Shown here: positions 24,051 through 31,760 of the stretch, one piece after another
Position numbering within the stretch: the stretch's first letter is position 1
Layout of the letters: the number at the start of each line of letters is the position of its first letter
DNA from: an uncultured Collinsella sp.
GTDB taxonomy: Bacteria > Actinomycetota > Coriobacteriia > Coriobacteriales > Coriobacteriaceae
Reading direction: 5' to 3'
Assembly (NCBI GenBank): GCA_902494035.1
Contig: CABURV010000012.1
Location: forward strand, 1 to 40,598
Length of the DNA stretch: 40,598 nucleotides
The notes under the pieces: model-generated
Told to the model about the DNA's origin: nothing
The model's database searches: none
Seen by the model: the letters and a program-made list of their open reading frames with translations, nothing else
Position numbers and translations under genes: made by a program

Positions 24051-27000
24051 ATGGCGAACACCCAGAACTATATTAACCACCTGCTGCAGAACACCGGCAT
24101 TACGCCGGCATGCAGCGAAGAAGAGCGCTTGGCTGCCGAGGATATCGCTCAGATCTTCCGCAACCACGGCTTTGACCCCGAGGTTCAGGAGTTCAATGCC
24201 CCGGCGCCCAGTAGGTTGGCATTTGCCGTTACCGGTATTCTTGCGTTTGCCGGCGCCCTGCTGATGGGCATCGGCGGCGGTATCGGCTTGGTCGGCACCT
24301 TGCTGGCCGTTGTCGGCGCCGTTCTTTACGTGCTCGAACGCACGGGCCACCCCGTGGTTTCGCGCCTGGGCAAGACGGGCGTGAGCCAAAATGTCATCGC
24401 CTACCACAAGGCCTCGGGCCCGCTCGCGTCTCCGCGCAACCGCCCGGTGGTCGTTGTCGCACACTACGACTCTCCCCGTGCTGAGCTGCTCGCCCGCGAG
24501 CCCTATGCTTCGTATCGTGCGCTCATCGCCAAGCTGTTGCCCGTTGCCACGGTTGCCCCTGCTGCCGTTGCCATCCTGCGTATCCTGCCGCTCCCCGGCG
24601 CGCTCAAGGTTCTGCTGTGGATTGTCGCGATCCTCGCTTCCCTCGTTGCACTTGCCAACGCGGCAAACATCATCTCTAACCGCCACATTCTTCCCTATAC
24701 GTCCGGCGCGGTGTGCAACAAGTCTTCTGTCGCCGCTATGCTCGGCGTTATGGACAACGTTGCTCCCTTCCAGGGCGAGAACGAGTTTCCCGACGATGTT
24801 CCGTTCGATACCTATTTTGGGGAGCAGAAGCGTCGTGCCGAGGAAATGGCGCGCGCGGCGGCGGAGTATGCCGCGGCCCAGCAGCAAAACGACTACGGCA
24901 ACACCATCGAGTACGAAGAGCCTACCTACGTCGAGGACGAGTTCGGTCAGCCGATTGCCCCCGACGCTCAGACCGAGCCCGAACAGGGTGAGGCTTTCGA
25001 CGAGCAGATCGAGGGCTTTGAGGGTGCGTCTGCCGACGAGACGCTGATTGGCGCCATCGTGCCCGATGGTCAGAATCAGGCTGTCCAGGCCGAAGAGTTC
25101 AATGACGAGGTTCCCACTGCCGAGCCGACGGAGGAGCCTGCCGCGGCCGAGCCCGAGCCCAAGCTCTATCGCAATGCCGCCGGCAACATCCGCTTTGGTT
25201 CGGATGCCATCCGTGCGCTCGGAATGCTTCCCGAGTCCTGCACGCTCGATTACGAGGAGGGCGAGGAGCCGACGTTTGAGCCCGAGCCTGCCCCCGTTGT
25301 CACCGTGGATGATGAGTCTGCCGCGGTTACCGCTGCCGTTGCCGAGCCCGAGGCGGTGTCCGCGATTGATCCCGCGGCAGGACTGGACATTTTGGCTCCC
25401 GCCGCGCTGGCGCAAGACGTTGCGGACGAGTCTGACGACGATTACGTTGAACAGCCGAGGCGCGTGTCTTACGAGAGCGATACTGATTTCTCGGCCGAGA
25501 TTCCCGCGGCAACGCCCCATGCCGATATTGCATCCGCATTCTCTTCGATTGGCGCCAGCGCTTCCAACTTCTTTAAGGGTGCGCTTGCAAAGGGCAAGAA
25601 ATTTGTCGACGATTTCGAGGAGAAGCGCGCTGCCGCACGCGAGGCCGCCGAGCAGGAGGCTATCGCTCAGCAGCAGGCAGCCGAGGCGGCACGTGAGCTC
25701 GCGGCGCAAGAGTTCGAGCAGAACGAGGCTATGCAGTCCGTGCCCGTCGACGCCGCCGAAGCTACAACGTCCTTTGAGTCCCAGCAACCGACGTCCGCGG
25801 ATGTTGTTGAGGCGACAACGTCTTTCGAGGCTCAGCAGCACGTCGATAGCACCATGTCGTTTGATGCCGCGCAGTTCGATTCCACGATAACGTTTGAAAA
25901 GCAGGGCACCGCGATTGCCGAGCCCCTTCCTGTGTCCGATGAGCAGGGCGACGCGGTGGACGATGACGAGCCTATTGATGCTGCCGAAATCCAAGATGCC
26001 GCCGAGGACGAGCCCGTCGAGGCCAACTCTGACGAAGAGCAGTACGCGGCAGCCGAGCAAGATGATTCGACCGAGGTCGAGCAGGAGGAAGTGTCTGCGG
26101 TTTCCGAGACTCCCGAGACGGATGAGTCGAGGCCTTACTCCACGCAGATTTTCACCATGCCGACCCCGAGTGGTTCCGGTGCCACGGTTGCCGATGTTGC
26201 TCCCACCCAGGACGAAACGGTCGATTCCCTTATGGCCCAGATTTCCTCCCAGGTATCGCCGCGTCCGCAGATGAATGTTCCCGATCCGGCGTCGGCACCG
26301 TCGCCTGCGCCCTCCTCGTCTCCGCTGGCTTCGGTCCCCGATCCGTCGCTGCCGTCTATGAAGCAGGCAAACGTTGCGTCTCGCACGTCGCTGTTCGACC
26401 TTCCCGATCCCTCTGCCCAGGTCAACGACCCCTTTGCTACTGCCCAGGGTCCCGAACCCACATCGGCACCCGTTGCGCCTCCTATGCCCGTTGCGTCGGG
26501 CGCGCAGCCGATTGAGACCATTTCGGCTCCCGCCCCGGCGGCACCCAAGTCTCGTAAGCGCGGCCTGGGTGGCCTGTTCGGTCGTAAAAAGAAAAACGAG
26601 CAGGACAGCATGAGTGACTGGCTGGGCGTCGAAGACGATTACGATGCCAAGAAGTCCGGTCGCGGTATCGGTTCGTGGGATAACTTCGAGGACGATAACG
26701 ATGGCTGGAAGGGTGGCGCTACGTCTTCCGATGGCGCTTCTTCCGAAGATATGCTCTCGGCTGTCGCCTCTATGGGCGATGATGAGCTGCTCGGTCACGA
26801 TATCTGGTTTGTGGCAACGGGCGCCTCGGATTGTGATGGCGCCGGTATGAAGGCCTTCTTGGCTTCGCATCGCGATAAGCTCCGCGGCGTATTCTTCATC
26901 AATCTTGAATCCGTCGGCGCCGGTAGGCTTTCGGTTGTGACGGTTGAGGGCGAACAGCAGCTGCTCAAGGGCGATCGCCGCATCATGAACCTGGTCAGCA

Positions 27001-27227
27001 AGGTGTGCAAGTCGTTCCATGTCGATTGTGGCGCGCTCGAGATGCCCTATGCCAAGACCGATGCCTATGCCGCGCTCGAGGCGAGCCGCCGAGCCCTCAC
27101 CATCGCCGGCGTGGACGGCACGCGTCTGGCTTGCGCTCGTACCGAGGACGACCTGCCCCACAATGTCAACCCGACGAACATTGCCACGGTATCCGAGGTC
27201 GTGACCGAGGTTATCCGCCGTTCGTAG
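24051..27227 (+). CDS. Membrane protein with degenerate M28-peptidase fold and giant acidic insertion
   Basis: The N-terminal part starts like an M28 aminopeptidase (residues 1-50). Two hydrophobic hairpins follow (about 55-95 and 158-207), bracketing VVVVAHYDSPRAE, which holds the M28 H-x-D motif (H138, D140). The next M28 motif, normally D-N-x-S-G, reads CNKSS here. Residues about 280-905 are low-complexity, rich in Glu, Ala, Pro and Ser. The fold resumes at about 915: GHDIWFVATGASDCDG, where the E-E pair is missing, then FINLESVG and YAKTDAYAAL, where the last His is missing. Catalysis is therefore doubtful; a scaffold role is possible. The ATG at 24051 has GGAG upstream; the open frame continues 50 codons further. 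Confidence 0.75.
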   Translation: MANTQNYINHLLQNTGITPACSEEERLAAEDIAQIFRNHGFDPEVQEFNAPAPSRLAFAVTGILAFAGALLMGIGGGIGLVGTLLAVVGAVLYVLERTGHPVVSRLGKTGVSQNVIAYHKASGPLASPRNRPVVVVAHYDSPRAELLAREPYASYRALIAKLLPVATVAPAAVAILRILPLPGALKVLLWIVAILASLVALANAANIISNRHILPYTSGAVCNKSSVAAMLGVMDNVAPFQGENEFPDDVPFDTYFGEQKRRAEEMARAAAEYAAAQQQNDYGNTIEYEEPTYVEDEFGQPIAPDAQTEPEQGEAFDEQIEGFEGASADETLIGAIVPDGQNQAVQAEEFNDEVPTAEPTEEPAAAEPEPKLYRNAAGNIRFGSDAIRALGMLPESCTLDYEEGEEPTFEPEPAPVVTVDDESAAVTAAVAEPEAVSAIDPAAGLDILAPAALAQDVADESDDDYVEQPRRVSYESDTDFSAEIPAATPHADIASAFSSIGASASNFFKGALAKGKKFVDDFEEKRAAAREAAEQEAIAQQQAAEAARELAAQEFEQNEAMQSVPVDAAEATTSFESQQPTSADVVEATTSFEAQQHVDSTMSFDAAQFDSTITFEKQGTAIAEPLPVSDEQGDAVDDDEPIDAAEIQDAAEDEPVEANSDEEQYAAAEQDDSTEVEQEEVSAVSETPETDESRPYSTQIFTMPTPSGSGATVADVAPTQDETVDSLMAQISSQVSPRPQMNVPDPASAPSPAPSSSPLASVPDPSLPSMKQANVASRTSLFDLPDPSAQVNDPFATAQGPEPTSAPVAPPMPVASGAQPIETISAPAPAAPKSRKRGLGGLFGRKKKNEQDSMSDWLGVEDDYDAKKSGRGIGSWDNFEDDNDGWKGGATSSDGASSEDMLSAVASMGDDELLGHDIWFVATGASDCDGAGMKAFLASHRDKLRGVFFINLESVGAGRLSVVTVEGEQQLLKGDRRIMNLVSKVCKSFHVDCGALEMPYAKTDAYAALEASRRALTIAGVDGTRLACARTEDDLPHNVNPTNIATVSEVVTEVIRRS

Positions 27228-27248
27228 ACGGAGCTCTAAGGAGTCAAC

Positions 27249-27467
27249 GTGTTTTCGTATATTAAGCGCCATTGGCCTGTCTACGTGATTTTGACCTTGA
27301 TTGCCATTGCGTTAGGATTTGGGGCTGCCTACATCGTGGGTGCAAAGGGCTCGACCCCCGCCTCCGCAATCAGCGAAGAGGTGGAGCAAGAACAGAGTAC
27401 GGGTGCCGATGGGATTCCTGAGTCCGAGCAGGCAATCGTTGATGGTGGATCTTCGTCTGCAGAGTAG
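27249..27467 (+). CDS. Small single-pass membrane protein
   Basis: The 72-residue protein has one transmembrane helix (VYVILTLIAIALGFGAAYIVGA) near the N-terminus and an acidic, Ser-rich outer or inner tail. It starts with a GTG that has AAGGAG upstream, 21 bp after the stop of the M28-like gene, so the two probably form an operon. No family is recognised. Its acidic tail resembles in composition the insertion of the upstream protein. Confidence 0.8.
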   Translation: MFSYIKRHWPVYVILTLIAIALGFGAAYIVGAKGSTPASAISEEVEQEQSTGADGIPESEQAIVDGGSSSAE

Positions 27468-27490
27468 ATACGGCGATTTACATGATTGAA

Positions 27491-27526
27491 AGCGGGCGAG
27501 CCAGGGGACTGGCTCGCCCGCTTTTT
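27491..27526 (+). terminator. Terminator after the small membrane-protein gene
   Basis: A 14-bp perfect stem, AGCGGGCGAGCCAG with its complement around GGGA, is followed by five T residues. It lies between convergent genes and may also stop the adhesin transcript from the other side, although that side has only a weak T-rich stretch. Confidence 0.93.
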
Positions 27527-27533
27527 CATCGCG

Positions 27534-30500
27534 CTAGCGCTTCTTTGGGATCGACCTAAGGCGAGCGAACCATAGGGCTGCGGCACCCGAGGTCAGGAGC
27601 GCGGTGATGCAAGCGGCGATGGGAACTGATCCTGTTGCCGGTAGGTCCTGCGGTAGGGTACAGCGTTGAATGACGCTGTCCTCGTCATGTGACTCAAGTT
27701 TATCGCCGCCACCGTTGCGGCAAAGATCGACGCGCGCGCTGTTGGTGAGTGCGGTTTGGGGCGTATAAGCCGACGTTGCCTGCATATGTACGACTGCGCC
27801 CCGAGCGTCTGTGCCAAGGATTGCTTTGGCATCGTCAAGGTCGTCGTGCGCATCTTTGAGATCATCGCGGGTCCAAGAATCCGCATCGCTTCGAGTCGTA
27901 AAGTCGGCGGCTACCGCACCGTATTCAATTCGAATGCCCGTTACGACGGTATTGGACGCAAGGTCGAGTTCTTTCGCCTCGAGTGTGGTGGATTCCGTGG
28001 TCGAGACATCCGCCTTCCAGAGGTGCCAGCCGTCGTAATCGACGAGGCGGCAATCCTCACCCAGACTCTCCCTTACTTCGTCGGACTCAAGCCAAGGATT
28101 TTCGTGCCCATCGTCAAGTGTCGCGTTTGCCGGCTCATCGACGTCTGTCGAGTCCAACGGCGTCGTGCGATACCACACGTTGCACAGACCATTGAGGTCG
28201 CCGATGACGACGGGGGTTTCGATTGAGACGAATCTCGCCGTATCGTTCTCGGCACACTCAAGATCATCGGTAATTGTGAACTCATCAACCCAGGTAGTTG
28301 AATCATTTCGAGCGTCGATGGTATAGGAGAAAAGCCCATCCGTATTGGTTTGCATCGCGGCACGGTTTTTACCATCGCCGTTAGCCAACAGGCCCTTTTC
28401 GATAGGTCGGACAAGTTCCTGACGCTTGTCGACCTGCCCCTTGATCTCGATGGGCGCATCCTTCATCGCGACGGATTGGACTTCTCCCGTATCCTTTATT
28501 TCAAACGTTATCTCCTCGGCAAGGTCATAGGTCCGCGGAGACATCATTTCGCGCAACGAGTAGGTGCCGGGTGCAAGATGTTCGACGCGGTGTGGCTTGT
28601 CGGATGAGGTCCAGGAGTCTATTTCGGTTTTATCGGGACCATATAAGGTGAGCCGTGCGCCTTCTACTTCCTGCTCACCGCTTGCATCGAGCTTGGAGAT
28701 ATCAACCTTGGTGTAATCGTCGGATACGTTAAGCCGTGCTTCTACAACGGGTGTTTTCTGGTCGGCATAAGTAAGGTCGACAATATGGGTTGTCTGATCG
28801 AGCAAGAAGCCTGCCGGCGCTTGAGTCTCGACAACCTCGTAGCGTGCGGTGCCAGATCCCAGTGGGAGGTTGTCCGCGCGTGCTTCTCCAGTTTCATCCG
28901 TCGTGACGGTAGCGACAGTCTCACCGTCGAGTGCGGCAATGCTACCGTCGGGGCGCACGATATCACCCGAGGCACGGATCTCAAAGATGGCGCCCGCGAG
29001 GCTGCTGCCGTCTACGGCATCGGTTTTAACGATCCTGATATTTCCGGTCGCGGCGTGGTCATAATACGAGGCGATTGCAACGGGCGTTAGGTTCATGTCG
29101 GCGGGTATGTTTACCTCGATCTCTTCGCCGACAAGATAGGGCTCTTTGGCCGAGGTTTCGCGTACATAATAGGTGCCCGGCACGAGCGATTCGGGCAGTG
29201 TGACGGTCCCGGTCGCGTCAGTCGTAAAGGTGTCCATTACGTTATGTGCTGGATACCAGCAAGTTTGTGAGACAGGTTCGTGATTGCTGTCGAGGAGTTG
29301 GAAGGTGAATCCGGCTAGGGGAACAGAAGCGCCTGTTTGGGCATCGCGTTTTACAATCTGGAGATGCGTCGACAGAGCGTGGTTGTCCACGATATATTGA
29401 AGCTCGGCGCCGTCGGAAATCTGATTGGCCCCGACGGTCCATTCCCCTGCACGTTTAAAACCCTCGGGGACGGTTTCCGGAACCTCGCGAACCGTGTAGC
29501 CGGCACGGTCGTATGGGACGGCTCCGTGGACACCGGCGGGTCGCTTGCCTGTGCCGAACCATGCTTCGGGCTGATCTTTGGTGGAGGCAAAGCCGTAGAT
29601 GTTTGTGGTCAGTGTGCCAACAACCTGCTGAGAGCTGTTGCTGACAACCTCAAAGACAACACCACCCGCCGGCTGCTCCAGGCCGGATTGGTCGCTATTG
29701 CCGTAATCCTTGAATTTGGAAATCTCAAGGTTAAACGCAATGGGGATATCGGAAACGCGAGATTCTATCTCGACCACGCCTGAATCGCCGAGCTGGTCGG
29801 CTCCAACGGTATAGGTCCAGCTGTCGTTGGATGGCAGGTAGCCCTCGGGGGCTTTTGATTCGTAGATGGTAAAGGTTCCTAAGGGGACATCGGCGAGGGT
29901 GGCCCGACCGCTTTCGTCGGTCGTGAGGATTTGTGCCCATCCAGGGGTTGATTGCGACACACACGTGAACTCTGCTCCTGCGAGTGAAGATCCCACCTGG
30001 GGGCCGGCATTCGTCGCGGCATCGAGTTTTACGATACGCAGGTTGATGGTGCCGGGCTGTTCATCAATGGCGACCCGCCCGCCGTCATTCCCCGTGGTAA
30101 AGGCAATACGATCGTGGCGGGGGACATAGCCGGTCGGCGCCTTCGTTTCAACTAGGTAGTATGCCGTGTTGGGCAGAAGTGTTGCTTGCGCTCGACCGTT
30201 GCTGTCCATCTTGATGGTGCCGACACGCGCGCCGCTGCCGCTCTCAAAAATATCGAATGTTGCCCCGGTAAACTGATAGGTATTGTTTCCGCTGGTAATA
30301 ACGGTGTTCGCAGACTGCTTTTGGAAGGAAACAGAGACCGCCGGCAGTACATAGAGCATGTCTTGACGTTTGCTGCCGCCCGATACGGCCCCTAGATAGC
30401 GTCGCGCGCGGTGCGGAGCGGCTTTGATGCTTCCTGATTTTGCGCTGTCGTGGAGCCACCGCGCAGCCGCCACGACTTCATTGTCGGCGGTAAAGTGTCC

Positions 30501-30965
30501 GCTCTTGGTTTTACCCTGAGCGGTCGTGTAGGAGTAGGTGCCGTCGACATGGGTAGTGCCGTTGAGCATCCATACGGCAAGCTGGGTGGCGGCGCGGGCG
30601 CGATCGGGTGAAAGATGGTAACCACCAAACGACGTGGTGGTGGGATATCCGTGACAAACGATTGCCGCGAACTCGTCGTCGAGCCACACCCAGCCTTGAT
30701 CAAAGTTGAGCCATGGGCCGCCCGGTTTGGTGGGGCCGGGGCGCTCCTGGTTCATGCAGTAGGCAATCGAGGTGTCTTGAGCTTCATACTTGCCGATGAA
30801 GAAGGGTCCACAATCATCGCTAATAGTGCGGAAGCCGAGCTGGTCGTAGCCATCGACGGCAAATGCGGCTCCCGGTGCCAGGCAGCCGAAAAGCAGGAAG
30901 AGGAGCAGGAGCAGCGGACCTGTTGCGATTGCGCTGTGGACAGAGTGCGTGGGTGCGTTGGACAT
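27534..30965 (-). CDS. Cell-wall-anchored adhesin with thioester domain and SpaA/CnaB-like repeats
   Basis: A signal peptide (GPLLLLLFLLFGCLAPGAAFA) opens the 1143-residue protein. A thioester domain follows: Cys70 (IAYCMNQ) and Gln128 (ATQLAVWML) match the C...TQxAxW pattern of Gram-positive adhesins that bond covalently to host targets. About six SpaA/CnaB-like modules come next, each starting like LRIVKLDA or IRIVKTDA (Lys) and ending like YYVRETSA (Glu), consistent with internal isopeptide bonds. The C-terminus has LPATG (about 1108-1112), a hydrophobic helix and KKR, a sortase signal. The ATG has AAGGAG upstream. No sortase gene is in the window, so a housekeeping sortase is presumed. 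A single tip adhesin or a minor pilin are both possible. Confidence 0.92.
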   Translation of the reverse strand: MSNAPTHSVHSAIATGPLLLLLFLLFGCLAPGAAFAVDGYDQLGFRTISDDCGPFFIGKYEAQDTSIAYCMNQERPGPTKPGGPWLNFDQGWVWLDDEFAAIVCHGYPTTTSFGGYHLSPDRARAATQLAVWMLNGTTHVDGTYSYTTAQGKTKSGHFTADNEVVAAARWLHDSAKSGSIKAAPHRARRYLGAVSGGSKRQDMLYVLPAVSVSFQKQSANTVITSGNNTYQFTGATFDIFESGSGARVGTIKMDSNGRAQATLLPNTAYYLVETKAPTGYVPRHDRIAFTTGNDGGRVAIDEQPGTINLRIVKLDAATNAGPQVGSSLAGAEFTCVSQSTPGWAQILTTDESGRATLADVPLGTFTIYESKAPEGYLPSNDSWTYTVGADQLGDSGVVEIESRVSDIPIAFNLEISKFKDYGNSDQSGLEQPAGGVVFEVVSNSSQQVVGTLTTNIYGFASTKDQPEAWFGTGKRPAGVHGAVPYDRAGYTVREVPETVPEGFKRAGEWTVGANQISDGAELQYIVDNHALSTHLQIVKRDAQTGASVPLAGFTFQLLDSNHEPVSQTCWYPAHNVMDTFTTDATGTVTLPESLVPGTYYVRETSAKEPYLVGEEIEVNIPADMNLTPVAIASYYDHAATGNIRIVKTDAVDGSSLAGAIFEIRASGDIVRPDGSIAALDGETVATVTTDETGEARADNLPLGSGTARYEVVETQAPAGFLLDQTTHIVDLTYADQKTPVVEARLNVSDDYTKVDISKLDASGEQEVEGARLTLYGPDKTEIDSWTSSDKPHRVEHLAPGTYSLREMMSPRTYDLAEEITFEIKDTGEVQSVAMKDAPIEIKGQVDKRQELVRPIEKGLLANGDGKNRAAMQTNTDGLFSYTIDARNDSTTWVDEFTITDDLECAENDTARFVSIETPVVIGDLNGLCNVWYRTTPLDSTDVDEPANATLDDGHENPWLESDEVRESLGEDCRLVDYDGWHLWKADVSTTESTTLEAKELDLASNTVVTGIRIEYGAVAADFTTRSDADSWTRDDLKDAHDDLDDAKAILGTDARGAVVHMQATSAYTPQTALTNSARVDLCRNGGGDKLESHDEDSVIQRCTLPQDLPATGSVPIAACITALLTSGAAALWFARLRSIPKKR

Positions 30966-30985
30966 GGCTGCTCCTTATCCCTCGT

Positions 30986-31010
30986 GCGTCGCACGGGGAG
31001 GCTGCGACGC
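30986..31010 (-). promoter_or_regulatory. Stem-loop in the adhesin leader
   Basis: GCGTCGCA and TGCGACGC can pair within the transcribed leader, just upstream of the adhesin ribosome site. Between here and tRNA-Gly (31011-31219) I see no gene; a further imperfect hairpin around 31018-31060 lies in the same leader. No known riboswitch class was recognised. Confidence 0.4.
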
Positions 31011-31219
31011 GTAGGATGAGGCTACCCCCGAGGTTCATGCGGGTAAGTACCGGAGCCTGACCAAAAGCTTGCCCAATTCCTGACAAATTGAGCTCAAATA
31101 CAACAATCAAGCAAAAGTGCAGGTAGAAGATAGGGAGAACAGGAAGTCAAAGGTCCTCGTCTCCACAATTGACGCGATTTTCAAACGAATCTCCACAGCT
31201 AAAACAGGCATCGCCACCC

Positions 31220-31249
31220 TTGTATCGAACAAGACAACCGCGTTATACT
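31220..31249 (+). promoter_or_regulatory. Promoter of tRNA-Gly
   Basis: TTGTAT (31220-31225) and TATACT (31244-31249) are separated by 18 bp and end 13 bp before the tRNA. Confidence 0.65.
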
Positions 31250-31262
31250 ATCCCCCACATAT

Positions 31263-31337
31263 GCGGGCATCGCCAAGTGGTAAGGCATCAGCTTCCCAAG
31301 CTGACACTCGCGGGTTCGAGTCCCGTTGCCCGCTCCA
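31263..31337 (+). tRNA. tRNA-Gly (anticodon CCC)
   Basis: The 75-base gene has acceptor GCGGGCA paired with TGCCCGC, anticodon stem TCAGC/GCTGA with loop TTCCCAA (anticodon CCC), T-arm CGGGTTCGAGTCCCG and an encoded CCA. Its own terminator follows. The last 17 bases (TCCCGTTGCCCGCTCCA) are repeated exactly twice downstream. Confidence 0.96.
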
Positions 31338-31344
31338 AAAAAGT

Positions 31345-31379
31345 AAAAGCACGACACCGTTTCGGTGCCGTGCTTTTTT
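31345..31379 (+). terminator. Terminator of tRNA-Gly
   Basis: AAAAGCACG and CACCG pair with CGGTG and CGTGCTTTT around TTT, followed by further T residues. Confidence 0.92.
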
Positions 31380-31390
31380 CAACAAAGCGC

Positions 31391-31527
31391 CGGGACTCGA
31401 ACCCGACAGGGTGCGAGCGTTAAATAAACGCGAAGCGTTTATAGCGAGCAGGCAAGGTCGCCGATAGGCGGCCGCAGCCGGTGCGGATTTGCGAAGCAAA
31501 TACGCGGACGTCCCGTTGCCCGCTCCA
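31391..31527 (+). repeat. tRNA-tail-copying element, glycine locus, unit 1
   Basis: It starts with CGGGACTCGAACCCG, the exact 15-base reverse complement of the T-arm of the tRNA-Gly just upstream. It continues with the hairpin TAAACGCGAAGCGTTTA (31425-31441), a GCCGATAGGC hairpin, GCGGCCGC (31468-31475) and the hairpin ATTTGCGAAGCAAAT (31487-31501). It ends with an exact copy of the last 17 bases of tRNA-Gly (31511-31527). The order of parts matches the element after tRNA-Lys at 40263-40387. No protein is encoded. Confidence 0.85.
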
Positions 31528-31556
31528 CCGGGCACGGGAGACATGGGGACGGCTAA

Positions 31557-31658
31557 TTCAACAAAGTCTTCCCCTTCGGCTTCGTGAGGCTGAGGGGCTC
31601 GCCTGAAGCCGGTGGGGATTTGCGAAGCAAATACGCGGACGTCCCGTTGCCCGCTCCA
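31557..31658 (+). repeat. tRNA-tail-copying element, glycine locus, unit 2
   Basis: Its last 52 bases (31607-31658) repeat unit 1 positions 31476-31527 with one mismatch, including the ATTTGC-GAA-GCAAAT hairpin and the third copy of the 17-base tRNA-Gly tail. It begins with TTCAACAAAG, also found just before unit 1 (about 31378-31387). The inverted T-arm copy is missing, so it looks like a shortened unit. Confidence 0.8.
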
Positions 31659-31760
31659 ATTCCAAAATGTTAGGTTAATGCCTGCTGCCCATACTTGCAC
31701 CTGCGCACGGTACAATGGTTGGGTTACGACCAACGTGCCAATAACCAAAAAGGAGCCGCT

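Noticed and set aside
24000..27272. 1090-residue open frame on the minus strand opposite the M28-like gene
   Set aside because: Its product is rich in Arg, Gly and Leu with no recognisable domain, as expected for a shadow of a high-GC gene; the plus strand has a ribosome site, M28-like motifs and a linked operon partner.
31018..31060. Possible riboswitch in the adhesin leader
   Set aside because: Hairpins are present, but no conserved core of a known class (including c-di-GMP types I and II) could be matched.
31378..31658. CRISPR-like array
   Set aside because: Repeats are few, unevenly spaced and derived from tRNA-Gly; there are no uniform spacers and no cas genes.
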